Below are positions 52,881 to 63,500 of a DNA stretch of 64,000 nucleotides, piece after piece. The notes beneath the pieces were generated by a model, which saw only the letters and a list, made by a program, of their open reading frames with translations, was not told the DNA's origin and searched no databases. Where the stretch lies: positions 760,126-824,125 of the forward strand of contig NZ_JACDIT010000001.1 of assembly GCF_013839445.1 (NCBI RefSeq), read 5' to 3'. How positions within the stretch are numbered: the stretch's first letter is position 1; every line of letters begins with the position of its first letter. Made by a program: the position numbers and the translations under genes. Source of the DNA: Chthonobacter albigriseus. GTDB taxonomy: Bacteria; Pseudomonadota; Alphaproteobacteria; Rhizobiales; Pleomorphomonadaceae.

Positions 52881-54332
52881 GTGGACACCACCAATGCGGA
52901 CGGCCATGATCGCGGGCCTCGAAACGAAGCGCCGGAGCCACGAATCTTGCTGCCGTTCCTGATCGCCGCCGACACGGCGGATGAGTCCGTCCCCATCCAC
53001 GTCGTGTCGGAGGAGAGCCTCGCAGCAACGGCGGCCGCGCTTCCGGAAGGCTCCCGGGCCTGGGTGGAGGCCAACGGGTTCAAGGCGTCAGCCGGCAGTC
53101 ACGTCATCGTCCCGGGTGCCGACGGACGGCTGGGGTCGGTGCTGTTCGGCCTGGGAAAGACGAGCAGTAGAGCACGCTCGCCGTTCCTCGTGGGACATCT
53201 GGCAACAGCGCTGCCGCCCGCAACCTACCGGCTCGTCACCTTCGAGGGCGATCTGGACCTCTCGGTGCTCGCCTTCGCGCTCGGCAGCTACCGGTTCGAG
53301 CGTTATGTGAAGCCGCGCCCGAACATGCCGCGGCTGGTGCTGCCATCTAGCATCGACGCCACCGCCTTGGAGCGCACGGTGCGGGCCGTGTTCGCCACGC
53401 GGGACCTCATCAACACGCCCGCGAACGACCTCGGCACGGAGGAACTCGCGGCAGCCGCCAAGAGCCTCGGCGAGCGCCATGGGGCACAGGTCCGCGAAAT
53501 CATCGGTGAGGACCTCCTGTCGGCGAACTTCCCCCTGGTCTACGCGGTGGGGGCTGCCAGCGACAGGCTTCCGCGTCTGGTGGATTTCACCTGGGGCGAC
53601 GAGAACCACGAGAAGGTGACCCTGGTGGGCAAGGGTGTGGTGTTCGACACGGGCGGCCTCAACATCAAGCCCGACAATTCCATGCTGCTGATGAAGAAGG
53701 ACATGGGCGGTGCGGCGAACGTGCTCGGGCTGGCCCAGATGATCATGGAGGCGGGCCTGCGCGTCCGCCTGCGCGTGATCGTGCCGATCGTGGAGAACGC
53801 CATCTCCGGTCGCGCTTTCCGGCCGGGCGACGTGTTCCGCAGCCGGAAAGGGCTAACGGTGGAGATCGGCAACACGGATGCGGAGGGGCGGCTGATCCTG
53901 GCCGACGCACTGGCGCTCGCGGACGAGGAAGCGCCGGCGCTGCTCGTCGACATGGCGACGCTGACCGGCGCGGCGCGCGTGGCGCTCGGGCCGGATCTGC
54001 CGCCGATCTACACCCACGACGATCGGCTGGCCGACGATCTTGCCGTGGCGGCGATGGAGGTCAACGACCCGAGTTGGCGGCTCCCGCTCTGGCCGGCCTA
54101 CGACTCGATGCTGAGTTCAAAGGTCGCGGACGTGAACCACGTCACGACGGGGGGCATGGCGGGATCGATCACGGCGGCGCTGTTCCTTGGCCGCTTCGTG
54201 GAGAAGGCCGCCTCCTGGCTCCATGCCGACATCTTCGGATGGGTGCCCTCGGCCAAGCCGGGACAGCCGGAAGGTGGGGAAGCGCAGGTGATCCGTTCGC
54301 TGTTCGCGCTTCTGGAGAAGCGTTACGGCTGA
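52881..54332 (+). CDS. M17 leucyl aminopeptidase family protein
   Basis: 483 residues; the earliest start is GTG at 52881, 81 bp after the previous stop. The catalytic domain has GKGVVFDTGGLNIKP (Lys, Asp), MKKDMGGAANVLG, and the M17 signature NTDAEGRL at 331-338, then LVDMATLTGAARVALG. Di-zinc exopeptidase, cytoplasmic, releasing N-terminal residues. Length and the divergent N-terminal domain suit the PepA-like group found in alphaproteobacteria. It converges on the aap operon. Confidence 0.94.
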   Translation: MDTTNADGHDRGPRNEAPEPRILLPFLIAADTADESVPIHVVSEESLAATAAALPEGSRAWVEANGFKASAGSHVIVPGADGRLGSVLFGLGKTSSRARSPFLVGHLATALPPATYRLVTFEGDLDLSVLAFALGSYRFERYVKPRPNMPRLVLPSSIDATALERTVRAVFATRDLINTPANDLGTEELAAAAKSLGERHGAQVREIIGEDLLSANFPLVYAVGAASDRLPRLVDFTWGDENHEKVTLVGKGVVFDTGGLNIKPDNSMLLMKKDMGGAANVLGLAQMIMEAGLRVRLRVIVPIVENAISGRAFRPGDVFRSRKGLTVEIGNTDAEGRLILADALALADEEAPALLVDMATLTGAARVALGPDLPPIYTHDDRLADDLAVAAMEVNDPSWRLPLWPAYDSMLSSKVADVNHVTTGGMAGSITAALFLGRFVEKAASWLHADIFGWVPSAKPGQPEGGEAQVIRSLFALLEKRYG

Positions 54333-54340
54333 ACGAAGAA

Positions 54341-54367
54341 GGGCGCCCCTTGCCGGGAGCGCCCTTT
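54341..54367. terminator. Hairpin between the aminopeptidase and aapP
   Basis: GGGCGC (54341-54346) pairs with GCGCCC (54359-54364), 12-nt loop with partial pairing, T-run on the plus strand (TTT) and TTCTTC on the minus strand. Probably a shared terminator of the convergent genes. Confidence 0.75.
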
Positions 54368-54386
54368 CCGGTCCTCCGTAATCCGC

Positions 54387-55181
54387 TCAGTGCAGGATCT
54401 GGCTGAGGAAGAGCTTGGTCCGCTCGTGCTGCGGGTTGTTGAAGAAGGCGTTCGGCTCGTTCTGCTCGACGATCTGGCCCTGGTCCATGAAGATGACCCG
54501 GTTGGCGACCTGCCGCGCGAAGCCCATTTCGTGGGTGACGCAGATCATGGTCATGCCGCTCTCGGCGAGACCGATCATGACCTCCAGCACTTCCTTGACC
54601 ATCTCCGGATCGAGGGCGGAGGTGGGCTCGTCGAACAACATCACCTTGGGCCGCATGCAGAGCGAACGGGCGATCGCCACGCGCTGCTGCTGTCCGCCGG
54701 AGAGCTGGCCGGGGTACTTGTTGGCCTGCTCCGGGATCTTGACCCGCTCCAGGTAGTGCATGGCGAGCTGATCGGCTTCCTTCTTGGGCATCTTGCGGAC
54801 CCAGATCGGGGCGAGCGTGCAGTTCTCCAGGATGGTGAGGTGCGGGAACAGGTTGAAGTGCTGGAACACCATTCCGACTTCACGGCGGACCTCGTCAATG
54901 CGCTTGAGGTCGTTCGTGAGTTCGATGCCGTCGACGACGATCTTGCCCTTCTGGTGCTCCTCCAGCCGGTTGATGCAGCGGATCATGGTGGACTTGCCCG
55001 ATCCGGAGGGGCCGCACACCACGATGCGCTCGCCGCGGCGAACCGTGAGGTTGATGTCACGGAGGACGTGGAACTCCCCGTACCACTTGTTCACGCCAAC
55101 GAGTTCGACGGCAACCTCCTTGCCGACGCTCATCTGGACCCGATCGGCGGACGCGTCCGCGGCGGCGCTGGTGCTGGACAT
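54387..55181 (-). CDS. aapP: General L-amino acid ABC transporter ATPase
   Basis: 264 residues. Walker [10 protein letters not shown] (57-65), Q-loop [11 protein letters not shown], signature LSGGQQQR (near 160), Walker [14 protein letters not shown]-loop VTHEMGF. The N-terminal 20 residues before [11 protein letters not shown] are a short extension. Powers import of broad-range L-amino acids, as known for AapJQMP of rhizobia. Last gene of the operon; the 50-bp gap to aapM carries no clear terminator. Confidence 0.96.
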   Translation of the reverse strand: MSSTSAAADASADRVQMSVGKEVAVELVGVNKWYGEFHVLRDINLTVRRGERIVVCGPSGSGKSTMIRCINRLEEHQKGKIVVDGIELTNDLKRIDEVRREVGMVFQHFNLFPHLTILENCTLAPIWVRKMPKKEADQLAMHYLERVKIPEQANKYPGQLSGGQQQRVAIARSLCMRPKVMLFDEPTSALDPEMVKEVLEVMIGLAESGMTMICVTHEMGFARQVANRVIFMDQGQIVEQNEPNAFFNNPQHERTKLFLSQILH

Positions 55182-55231
55182 TGTGCTTACCCCTGCGGTT
55201 TTCTTTTCGGTCGTTATGCGTATCGGTCAGA

Positions 55232-56395
55232 TCAGTGCCGACTGTGGCCGGTGTCAAGCCGCCGCTCCATGTACTGGGAGTAGCGGGACATTCCGAAGCA
55301 GAAGATCCAGAAGACGAGTGCGGCGAAGATGAAGCCGGTTGCCGGGACGTTGGGGGCCGACCAGTTCGCATCGCTGAAGTTCAACTGGATGATGCCGAGT
55401 ACATCGAAGAGCCCGATGATCAGCACCAGGGACGTGTCCTTGAAGAGGCTGATGAACGAGTTGACGATGCCGGGGATGACGATCTTCAAGGCCTGCGGAA
55501 GGATGATCAGGCGCATCGACTGCCAGTAACCGAGCCCCATGGCCGCGGCCGCCTCATACTGACCCTTGGGGATCGCCTGGAGTCCGCCGCGGATCGTTTC
55601 GGCCATGTAGGCGGCGGAGAAGAGCGCGACGCCGATGAGGGCGCGCAGCAGCTTGTCGAAGTTCACCCCGCTGGGCAGGAACAGGGGCAGCATCACGGAG
55701 GCCATGAACAGCACCGTGATCAGCGGGACGCCGCGCCAGAACTCGATGAACACCACCGAGACCAGCTTGACGATCGGCAGCTTCGACCGCCGTCCGAGCG
55801 CGAGGAGAATGCCGAGGGGCAGCGACGCCACGATGCCGGTGACCGCCACCACCAGGGTGACCAGGAGGCCGCCCCAGAGCGCCGTCTCCACCACGGGAAG
55901 GCCGAGGCCGCCGTAGAGGAGGAAGTAGGCGGCGACCGGAAAGGCCGTCAGCATCAGCACGGCGTTCTGGCGCTTGAAGGGCACCCGAGGGATGGCCAGC
56001 GGCACCAGACCGGCGACGAAGAGCACGGCGACGAGATCGACGCGCCAGCGCTGGTCAAGCGGATAGCGGCCGTAGAGGATCTGGCCGAACTTGGCCTGGA
56101 TGAAAGCCCAGCAGGCGCCGACCTTTCCGCCCTCCGGGGCGAGGCAGGCCTCGCGGTTCTCACCGGTCCAGACGGCATTGAAGATCAGCCAGTCGAGCAT
56201 CGGAGGCACGGCCCAGGCGAGCAGCAGGATCGTGAAGATGGTGACGGCGATGTTGGCCGGCGAGGAGAACAGGTGGCGCCGCGACCAGCCGAGCGGCCCG
56301 ACGATGGAGCCCGGCGGCGGGGCCGGCGGGACAAAGGTGCCGCGGACGTAGATGGCGGAGCGGGGATCAGGGCCGGGAGATGCAACGTCGGTCAT
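55232..56395 (-). CDS. aapM: General L-amino acid ABC transporter permease AapM
   Basis: 387 residues. The N-terminal hydrophilic segment and extra helices are typical of AapM. The core permease has the EAA loop [20 protein letters not shown] and [19 protein letters not shown], then [17 protein letters not shown]. Forms the inner-membrane channel with AapQ. It starts 10 bp after the aapQ stop. Confidence 0.96.
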   Translation of the reverse strand: MTDVASPGPDPRSAIYVRGTFVPPAPPPGSIVGPLGWSRRHLFSSPANIAVTIFTILLLAWAVPPMLDWLIFNAVWTGENREACLAPEGGKVGACWAFIQAKFGQILYGRYPLDQRWRVDLVAVLFVAGLVPLAIPRVPFKRQNAVLMLTAFPVAAYFLLYGGLGLPVVETALWGGLLVTLVVAVTGIVASLPLGILLALGRRSKLPIVKLVSVVFIEFWRGVPLITVLFMASVMLPLFLPSGVNFDKLLRALIGVALFSAAYMAETIRGGLQAIPKGQYEAAAAMGLGYWQSMRLIILPQALKIVIPGIVNSFISLFKDTSLVLIIGLFDVLGIIQLNFSDANWSAPNVPATGFIFAALVFWIFCFGMSRYSQYMERRLDTGHSRH

Positions 56396-56405
56396 CGATC
56401 TCTCC

Positions 56406-57611
56406 TCAGCGTTCGATCAGCGCGACGCGCGAATTGAACCAGTTCATGAAGGCCGCCGTGATCAGGCTGATGATCAGGTAGACCGACATGGTGATGAAGA
56501 TCACCTCGACGGCGCGGCCGGTGATGTTGAGCGTCGAGCCTGCGAACACGGCGACGAGGTCGGGGTAGCCGACGGCGACGGCCAGCGAGGAGTTCTTGGT
56601 CAGGTTGAGGTACTGGCTGGTCAGCGGGGGAATGATCACCCGCATGGCCTGCGGCACGATCACCAGCCGCATGGTGCGGCCCGGCCGCAGACCGAGGGCG
56701 TAGGCGGCCTCGGACTGGCCCCAGGAGATGGCCAGGATGCCGGCGCGGACGACTTCGGCGATGAAGGCGGCGGTGTAGATCGTCAGGCCGAGCAGGAGCG
56801 CCATGAATTCCGGCTTGAGAACGAGCCCGCCGACGAAGTTGAAGCCCTTCAGCTCCGGATACTCCAGGGTCAGCGGACCACCGGTCGCCGCATAGGCTAC
56901 CAGGGTGACGACCACGATTACCGCCAGGCCGACGATGCCGGAGGGAAAGATCTGGCCGGTGGCCATCTGCCGTGCGCGCGCCCAGCGGTGGATGCCGTAG
57001 GCGGCGACGATGCCGGCCAGCAGGGCCCACAGGACGACGTCGAAGCTTTCGCCGGCAATCGGGCGGGGGATGATCAGGCCGCGGTTGGACAGGTTCGACC
57101 CGAGCGGCAGGACCAGCCCCTGGCGCGGGCCGGGGAGGACGGAGAGGACGGCCTTGTACCAGAACAGCAGCTGGAGCAGCAGCGGGATGTTGCGGAAGGT
57201 CTCCACATAGACCGCGGCGACCTTGGACAGCAGCCAGTTCGGGGAAAGACGCGCGATGCCGATGATGAATCCGAGAATCGTCGCGAAGACGATGCCGAGT
57301 GCTGCGACGATCAGCGTGTTCAGAAGGCCGATCACGAACGCGTCGCCGTGGGTGTCGTCGATGGAGTATTCGATCGGCTTCTGGGCGATGTCGTAGCCGG
57401 CGCGCGTCTGCAGGAAGTCGAAGCCGGACGCGATGTTGGCGGCGCGCAAGTTCACGATCGTGTTGTGGACGATCCACCATCCGAACAGGACCAGCGCCAG
57501 CACGATGAGGATCTGAAAGACGATGCCGCGGATCGTCGGATCGTAGAGCATCGATCCGCCCGAGGATCTGCGGACCGGGAGTGGGGACGGAGCGGTGTCA
57601 CGGAGCGTCAT
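56406..57611 (-). CDS. aapQ: General L-amino acid ABC transporter permease AapQ
   Basis: 401 residues. Features: [31 protein letters not shown] with [12 protein letters not shown] (EAA loop), [20 protein letters not shown]. The long central insertion is typical of AapQ/BztB. Partner of AapM. Sits 147 bp after the aapJ stop, beyond a hairpin. Confidence 0.96.
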   Translation of the reverse strand: MTLRDTAPSPLPVRRSSGGSMLYDPTIRGIVFQILIVLALVLFGWWIVHNTIVNLRAANIASGFDFLQTRAGYDIAQKPIEYSIDDTHGDAFVIGLLNTLIVAALGIVFATILGFIIGIARLSPNWLLSKVAAVYVETFRNIPLLLQLLFWYKAVLSVLPGPRQGLVLPLGSNLSNRGLIIPRPIAGESFDVVLWALLAGIVAAYGIHRWARARQMATGQIFPSGIVGLAVIVVVTLVAYAATGGPLTLEYPELKGFNFVGGLVLKPEFMALLLGLTIYTAAFIAEVVRAGILAISWGQSEAAYALGLRPGRTMRLVIVPQAMRVIIPPLTSQYLNLTKNSSLAVAVGYPDLVAVFAGSTLNITGRAVEVIFITMSVYLIISLITAAFMNWFNSRVALIER

Positions 57612-57718
57612 GGCTGATCCTCATCGATCGCCGCCCCTCAGGGGACGAACGGGCGCACGGTCATCGCTGTATGCATCCCGGCGGCAGGGAGCCTCGCTTG
57701 GCTCTGCACCTGCAGCAA

Positions 57719-57743
57719 ACGGGGCGCCAGAGGGGCGCCCCGT
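57719..57743 (-). terminator. Hairpin between aapJ and aapQ
   Basis: ACGGGGCGCC (57719-57728) pairs perfectly with GGCGCCCCGT (57734-57743), 5-nt loop; the minus strand continues TTTGC. Such hairpins often lower expression after the binding-protein gene, so it may act as a partial terminator or 3' stabiliser. Confidence 0.7.
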
Positions 57744-57758
57744 CCGATGGTTCTCGGC

Positions 57759-58787
57759 TCAGCGGATCGGCGGGGCGTACTGGATGCCGCCCTTAGACCA
57801 GAGGTCGTTGAGGCCGCGGGCGATTTTCAGGGGCGAGCCCTGGCCGACGTTGCGCTCGAAGCTCTCGCCGTAGTTGCCGACGGCCTTGATGACGTTGGCC
57901 GCCCATTCCGGCGCAAGGCCGATAGACTTGCCGAAGTCGCCGTCGAGACCGAGGAGGCGCTTGACCTCCGGGTTGGCCGAGCTGGCCTTCAGCTCATCGA
58001 CGTTGGCCTGGGTCACACCGAGTTCCTCGGCATTGACCATGGCGAAGAGCGCCCACTTGACGATCAGGGCCCACTGATCGTCACCCTGACGGACTGCGGG
58101 GCCGAGCGGCTCCTTGGAGATGATCTCCGGCAGAACCACGTGCTCGTCCGGGTTGGCGAGCTTCAGGCGGATGGAGTAGAGGCCCGAGGCGTCGGTGGTG
58201 TAGGCGTCGCAGCGGCCGGAGTCATAAGCAGCGTCCGCCTCTTCCTGCTTCTCGAACACGACCGGGTTGAACTGCAGGTTGTTGGCGCGGAACCAGTCGG
58301 CCAGGTTCAGCTCGGTCGTCGTGCCGGACTGCACGCAGATGGAAGCGCCGCTGAGCTCCTTGGCGGAGGAGACGCCAAGCGACTTCTTGGCCATGAAGCC
58401 CTGGCCGTCATAGTAGTTGACGCCCGTGAAGACGATGCCGAGCTGGGTGTCGCGCGACATGGTCCAGGTGGAGTTGCGGGCCAGGAGATCGATCTCGCCC
58501 GACTGCAGCGCGGTGAAGCGCTCCTTGGCGGTGAGCGGGGTGAACTTGACCTTGGTCGGGTCGGCGAAGACCGCGGCGGCGACGGCGCGGCAGATGTCGA
58601 CGTCGAAACCGCTCCATTCACCCTTGTCGTCCGGCGAGGCGAAGCCCTGCAGGCCGGCGGCGTTGACGCCGCACTGGACGAAGCCCTTCGCCTTCACATC
58701 GTCGAGGGTCGCGGCGGACGCGCCTGCAACCGAGGTGACGATCATGGCCGCTCCGAGAGCGGCGGTCTTCCAGTTCCGATGAACCAT
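57759..58787 (-). CDS. aapJ: General L-amino acid ABC transporter substrate-binding protein
   Basis: 342 residues from the ATG at 58787 (AGGGAAA upstream). Signal peptide 1-25 (LGAAMIVTSVAGASA). Periplasmic binding protein of the SBP_3 family: VKAKGFVQCGVNAAG, GFDVDICRAVAAAVF, LLARNSTWTMSRDTQLG, DAYTTDASGLYSIR. AapJ delivers amino acids to AapQM. First gene of the operon; the 235 bp upstream to the LysR gene is its promoter region. Confidence 0.96.
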   Translation of the reverse strand: MVHRNWKTAALGAAMIVTSVAGASAATLDDVKAKGFVQCGVNAAGLQGFASPDDKGEWSGFDVDICRAVAAAVFADPTKVKFTPLTAKERFTALQSGEIDLLARNSTWTMSRDTQLGIVFTGVNYYDGQGFMAKKSLGVSSAKELSGASICVQSGTTTELNLADWFRANNLQFNPVVFEKQEEADAAYDSGRCDAYTTDASGLYSIRLKLANPDEHVVLPEIISKEPLGPAVRQGDDQWALIVKWALFAMVNAEELGVTQANVDELKASSANPEVKRLLGLDGDFGKSIGLAPEWAANVIKAVGNYGESFERNVGQGSPLKIARGLNDLWSKGGIQYAPPIR

Positions 58788-59022
58788 CGAGTGATTTCCC
58801 TGCCGGTTGGTTTTGCTTTGGCCCTCGAGGGGCCGTTTTGGATAATACGCCGGTCCGTTCACATCCAATTCCAAATATGGATCCGGAATTCCGAAAATCG
58901 ATCAGCCCCGGCTGGAGCGGGACTGTTCCCGATCGAAACGGCTTCTCCTGAAGCCTGATTAAAGAGGAGGCTTGCTCAGATGGAAAGCAGAAAATCGCGG
59001 GGTGTCGTGGAAAAGGTTGCGG

Positions 59023-59940
59023 TCACGCCAGCGCGGGAACGGCGGCCCGATCCTTCAGGAAACGCCAAAGCCGCTCGACGACCGGGCGAACCTTGTCCAT
59101 AGACCGATAGATGCGAATGCGCATCTCCACCGAGGCATTGGGATCGACCACCACAAGGCTGCCGGCGGCTACCTCCATGCGCACGCTGCTCTCCGGCAAC
59201 CACGCGACGCCGCGACCGGTGATCGCCATCACCTTCAGCGCCTCGGCCATCGGGTTCTCGTAGATGTTGGCGAGATGCAGCCCTTCGCCCCGCTCCGCGA
59301 TGACGATCCCGTTCAGCTTCCCGAGGAAGGTTTCGGGCGAATAGGCCAGCATCGGAACCGGCTTCTCCTCCGATCCCGGCAGCATGAAGCGGGCGCGGCC
59401 ATCGTCGGTCGGCGCCGACACCGGTATCAAACGGTCCTCCCCGAGATCCAGGTGGGGGAAACGCTCGGGATCGAGCAGCACGGGGACGCGGCCGTGCTCG
59501 TAAGTCAGCAGGAAGTCGCAATCGCCCTCGGCGAAGACGCGAATAGAATCATGGAAGTTGTCGGTGATCAGCCGCACGTTGATGGGGCCGAAACCCTCCT
59601 CGATCGCTTTCAGCCAGCCCGGGAAGAAGCTGATCGACAGAGTGTGGAGCGTGGAGAAGGTGATGGCGCCCTGGGTCTGCAGCCGGCCGGAGCGCAGTTG
59701 CGAGCGCTCCACATAGAGGAGGCGCAGCACCTCTTCCGCGGTCTCACGGAAACGGCGTCCCTCTGCCGTCAGGGTGGTCGGATAGGTCGACCGGTCGACG
59801 AGGGGAACGCCAAGCCACTGCTCCAGTTGCTGGATGCGGCGGCTGAAGGCGGACTGCGTGACGTGGCGCTCGATCGCGGATTTCGAGAAGCTGCGCGAGT
59901 TGGCGAGGCTGACGAAGTCCTCCAGCCACTTGATCTCCAA
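59023..59940 (-). CDS. LysR-type transcriptional regulator
   Basis: 305 residues, TTG start with AAGGGAGAG 6 nt upstream. Helix-turn-helix 1-60 (LEDFVSLANSRSFSKSAIERHVTQSAFSRRI, by region), then a two-lobe effector domain (about 90-290). It is encoded directly upstream of aapJ in the same direction, so it may regulate the aap operon, though LysR genes are usually divergent from targets. Effector unknown. No stop or hairpin separates the two clearly. Confidence 0.93.
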   Translation of the reverse strand: MEIKWLEDFVSLANSRSFSKSAIERHVTQSAFSRRIQQLEQWLGVPLVDRSTYPTTLTAEGRRFRETAEEVLRLLYVERSQLRSGRLQTQGAITFSTLHTLSISFFPGWLKAIEEGFGPINVRLITDNFHDSIRVFAEGDCDFLLTYEHGRVPVLLDPERFPHLDLGEDRLIPVSAPTDDGRARFMLPGSEEKPVPMLAYSPETFLGKLNGIVIAERGEGLHLANIYENPMAEALKVMAITGRGVAWLPESSVRMEVAAGSLVVVDPNASVEMRIRIYRSMDKVRPVVERLWRFLKDRAAVPALA

Positions 59941-60164
59941 GATCGCTCTCCCTTCGTGGGCCTGCCGAACCCGCCTGCGTGACGGTTTTGTGGATCCGGC
60001 CCCACGCTTTGTCGAGCGCTTTTTGTCGCGGGTCGCGGTCGGTCAAGGCTACCGCAACGGCACCTGTCGGCCGACGAGCACGGCCGTTAACGGCTCGTTA
60101 GGGTTAACGGACTACGAATTTCACCAACGGTTCAGCTTCCCATTCATTGCCTCGGGACCCATCC

Positions 60165-60971
60165 ATGGTTTCGTCTCCGGTTCGCCAGTTCGCCGTCTCC
60201 CGCCTGCTCCTGAGGCTCGCCGCCCCGCTGGCGATCGCCATCTCGGTCGCGGCCTGCAGCACACCGGTCGCCACCCATGGCGGCGTCACCGTCACGGGCT
60301 CGACCAATCTTTCCAGCGACGAAATTCGGCAGGCGACCGAGATCTGGGGCCAGCGCTACGACGAGAACCCCAAGGACAAGGCCACCATCCTCAACTTCGC
60401 CGCGGCGCTTCGGCTGAACGGTCAGCCGGACCAGGCCGTGGCCGTGCTGCGCAAGGGTGTCATCACCTTCCCCAAGGACGAAGAGATTGCCGCGGCCTAC
60501 GGGAAAGCGCTGGCCGCGAGCGGCGATTTCGATACCGCGCTGCGCGTGATCCGCGACGCCCAGCGCCCGGACCGGCCAGACTGGAAGCTCTATTCGGCCG
60601 AGGGCGCCATCCTGGACCAGATGGGAAAAACCGCGGAGGCGCGAGCCGCCTACAAGCAGGGGCTGACGATCGCTCCGGGCGAGCCGACGATCCTCAACAA
60701 TCTGGCGCTCAGCCACCTGCTCGTCGGCGAACTCGACGAATCCGAGAAGATCCTGCGCGGAGCGGCCCAAGCGCCGAGCGCCACCAGCCGGATCCGCCAG
60801 AACCTTGCCCTCGTGCTTGGTTTGCAGGGCAAGTTCAAGGAAGCCGAGCAGGTCGCGGCTTCCGAACTCGATCCCAAGCAGGCCGCGGCCAACGTCGCTT
60901 ATCTGAAGAGCATGCTCGCCCAGGCCAACACCTGGAACCAGATCAAGGATTCGGAGAAGAAGAGCGGCTGA
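60165..60971 (+). CDS. TadD-like TPR lipoprotein
   Basis: 268 residues from the ATG at 60165. Lipoprotein signal peptide with lipobox VAAC (Cys31), then GGVTVTGS and TPR repeats from about 50 to 260 (KATILNFAAALRLNGQPDQA, PTILNNLALSHLLVGEL). It resembles TadD of the Tad/Flp pilus system, but no other tad genes are here, so its role may be in pilus assembly or general envelope protein handling. An upstream TTG at 60147 in frame is less likely. Divergent from the LysR gene. Confidence 0.85.
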   Translation: MVSSPVRQFAVSRLLLRLAAPLAIAISVAACSTPVATHGGVTVTGSTNLSSDEIRQATEIWGQRYDENPKDKATILNFAAALRLNGQPDQAVAVLRKGVITFPKDEEIAAAYGKALAASGDFDTALRVIRDAQRPDRPDWKLYSAEGAILDQMGKTAEARAAYKQGLTIAPGEPTILNNLALSHLLVGELDESEKILRGAAQAPSATSRIRQNLALVLGLQGKFKEAEQVAASELDPKQAAANVAYLKSMLAQANTWNQIKDSEKKSG

Positions 60972-61031
60972 CAGGACCTGACCCGAAGGCCGCTTGATCC
61001 GGATCCCATTCCGGGGGCACAACGCGGAACA

Positions 61032-63497
61032 ATGCGTTTCTCCCCCACCCTTCCCATCGACGATGCCCTGCCCGGGCTGATCGCGACGCTGTCTCAGCGC
61101 GGCGCGGCCGTGCTCGTCGCGCCGCCCGGGGCCGGCAAGACGACGCGCGTTCCGCTTGCCCTGCTCGACCAGCCCTGGCGCGGCGACGGCCGCATCCTAC
61201 TGGTGGAACCTCGCCGAATCGCGGCGCGCGCGGCCGCCGCCCGAATGGCGGAGACGCTCGGCGAAGCGGTCGGGGAACAGGTCGGCTATCGCGTGCGGAT
61301 GGACAGCCGCGTCTCGGCCGGAACGCGGATCGAGGTGCTGACAGAGGGCGTCTTCACCCGGATGATCGTCGACGATCCGGGCCTGGACGGCGTTGCGGCC
61401 GTGCTGTTCGACGAGTTCCACGAACGCAGTCTGGACGGCGACCTCGGACTCGCGCTGACGCTCGACAGCATGGGGGCGCTGCGGGACGACCTCCGGGTGA
61501 TCGTGATGTCGGCGACGATCGACGGCGCGCGCGTGGCACGCCTGTTGGACGACGCGCCGGTGATCACCAGCGAGGGGCGTGCCTACCCGGTCGAGACCCG
61601 ACATATGGCGCGGGATCCGCTGATCCGCTTTGAGGACCAGGTGGCGAGCGTCGTGTTGGAGGCGCTTCGGACGGACGCCGGTTCGGCCCTCGTCTTCCTG
61701 CCTGGCCAGGGCGAGATCCTGCGGGTGGCGGAACGCCTTGGCGGCCGGGTTCCGGCCGGCGTCGCGGTCGCGCCGCTCTATGGCGCGCTTCCGCCGGCCG
61801 AGCAGGACAGGGCGATCCGGCCGGCGCTTCCGGGCGAGCGGAAGGTGGTGCTCGCGACTTCGATCGCCGAGACGTCGCTGACGATCGAGGGCGTCCGCAT
61901 CGTGGTGGACGGGGGCCTGGCGCGTGTGCCGCGCTACGAGCCGTCGACCGGGCTGACGCGCCTGGAAACCCAGCGCGTTTCGCGGGCGGCGGCCGACCAG
62001 CGCCGCGGCCGCGCGGGACGCACGGAACCGGGCGTCTGCATCCGCCTGTGGGCGGAAGGACAAACCGCGGCCCTTGAACCCTACAACCGGCCGGAGATCC
62101 TGGAGGCGGATCTTGCCTCGCTGGTGCTCGACCTCGCGGCCTGGGGCGTCCGGGATCCCGGTGGTCTGGCGTTTCTGGACCCGCCGCCGAAGCCTGCCTG
62201 GGACGAGGCGGTGCGCCTGCTGCAGCGCCTCGACGCGCTCGATCCTGCGGGTCAGCTGACCGCCGCCGGCAAGGCGTTGAACCGCGTGCCGCTGCATCCG
62301 CGGCTGGCGCACATGATCGTGGAAGCGGGGCGCGAGGGGGACGCCCGTGTCGCTGCGGACATTGCGGCGGTCCTCACAGAGCCCGGGCTCGGCGGCGAGG
62401 CGACCGACGTCGCGGAGCGGGTGCGGCGGTTCCGGAGCGACCGGGGGCGGCGGGCGGACGACGCGCGGCGGATGGTCGATCGCTGGGTATCCGTCGTGCG
62501 TGGCGGGCGGAGCGAACCCGGGGACCTGGAGCGTGCCGGCCGGCACCTGGCGCGCGCCTATCCGGACCGGATCGCGCAGGCGCGCGGTGCGCGCGGGGCG
62601 TTCCGTCTTGCCAACGGACGGGGCGGGAGCCTGGAGGAGCACGATGCGCTCGCCCGCGAGCCCACCCTGGTGGTGGCGGATCTCACCGGGACGGCGGAGA
62701 AGGCGCGCATCCGGCTCGCCGCCGCGATCGATCGCGACACGATCGAGGATCTTCTCGGCGGGCACATCGTGGATGAAATCACGGTGGGTTTCGACAAGCC
62801 GTCCGGCGCGGTGCGGGCGCGCAGGGTCCGGCGGCTGGATGCCCTGGTACTGGCCGAGGAGCCGATCGCGCCACCGGCGGGACGGCGGACCACGGCGGCC
62901 CTCCTGGAGGGCGTCCGGTTGACGGGCATCGACCGTCTGGCCTGGTCGAAGGATCAGAAGGCGACCCGGGAAAGGGCGGGGTTCCTCCACCGCACCATCG
63001 GCGAGCCCTGGCCCGACCTGTCCGACGCCGCCCTCGCGGAAACCCTGGAGGAATGGCTGGCGCCCGTCGCGGAGGGCGCGACACGGCTGGCCGATCTCGA
63101 TGCCGCGCTGCTTGGCGTGGCGCTCGACCGGATGCTGCCCTACGCCCGGCGGCAGGAGATGGACAGGCTGCTGCCCTCGCATTTCGAGGCGCCGACCGGC
63201 TCGCGCGTGCCGATCGACTACGGGGCGGAGGGCGGGCCGGCGGTGGAGATCCGCGTGCAGGAACTGTTCGGGCTGACGACGCACCCTTCGATCGCCGGCG
63301 GTCGGGTGCCGCTGACACTGGTGCTGACCTCGCCGGCGCATCGTCCGATCCAGACGACGAAGGACCTGCCCGGTTTCTGGCGCGGCTCGTGGAAGGACGT
63401 CGCCAAGGACCTCAAGGGCCGCTACCCGCGGCATCCCTGGCCGGAGGATCCAGCGAATGCGGAAGCGACCCGGCGCGCCAAGCCGCGGGGGACGTGA
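61032..63497 (+). CDS. hrpB: ATP-dependent helicase HrpB
   Basis: 821 residues. DEAH-type motifs: Walker A PPGAGKTT (31-38), LLVEPRRIAA (motif Ia), DEFHERS (127-133), MSATI (motif III), FLPGQGEI (motif IV region), TSIAETSLTI, and QRRGRAGR (motif VI). C-terminal HrpB domain with the FWRGSWKDVAKDLKGRYPRH end, residues about 787-808. Full-length for HrpB. RNA helicase of uncertain role in bacteria. Converges on urtE with 3 bp between stops. Confidence 0.96.
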   Translation: MRFSPTLPIDDALPGLIATLSQRGAAVLVAPPGAGKTTRVPLALLDQPWRGDGRILLVEPRRIAARAAAARMAETLGEAVGEQVGYRVRMDSRVSAGTRIEVLTEGVFTRMIVDDPGLDGVAAVLFDEFHERSLDGDLGLALTLDSMGALRDDLRVIVMSATIDGARVARLLDDAPVITSEGRAYPVETRHMARDPLIRFEDQVASVVLEALRTDAGSALVFLPGQGEILRVAERLGGRVPAGVAVAPLYGALPPAEQDRAIRPALPGERKVVLATSIAETSLTIEGVRIVVDGGLARVPRYEPSTGLTRLETQRVSRAAADQRRGRAGRTEPGVCIRLWAEGQTAALEPYNRPEILEADLASLVLDLAAWGVRDPGGLAFLDPPPKPAWDEAVRLLQRLDALDPAGQLTAAGKALNRVPLHPRLAHMIVEAGREGDARVAADIAAVLTEPGLGGEATDVAERVRRFRSDRGRRADDARRMVDRWVSVVRGGRSEPGDLERAGRHLARAYPDRIAQARGARGAFRLANGRGGSLEEHDALAREPTLVVADLTGTAEKARIRLAAAIDRDTIEDLLGGHIVDEITVGFDKPSGAVRARRVRRLDALVLAEEPIAPPAGRRTTAALLEGVRLTGIDRLAWSKDQKATRERAGFLHRTIGEPWPDLSDAALAETLEEWLAPVAEGATRLADLDAALLGVALDRMLPYARRQEMDRLLPSHFEAPTGSRVPIDYGAEGGPAVEIRVQELFGLTTHPSIAGGRVPLTLVLTSPAHRPIQTTKDLPGFWRGSWKDVAKDLKGRYPRHPWPEDPANAEATRRAKPRGT

Positions 63498-63500
63498 CCG

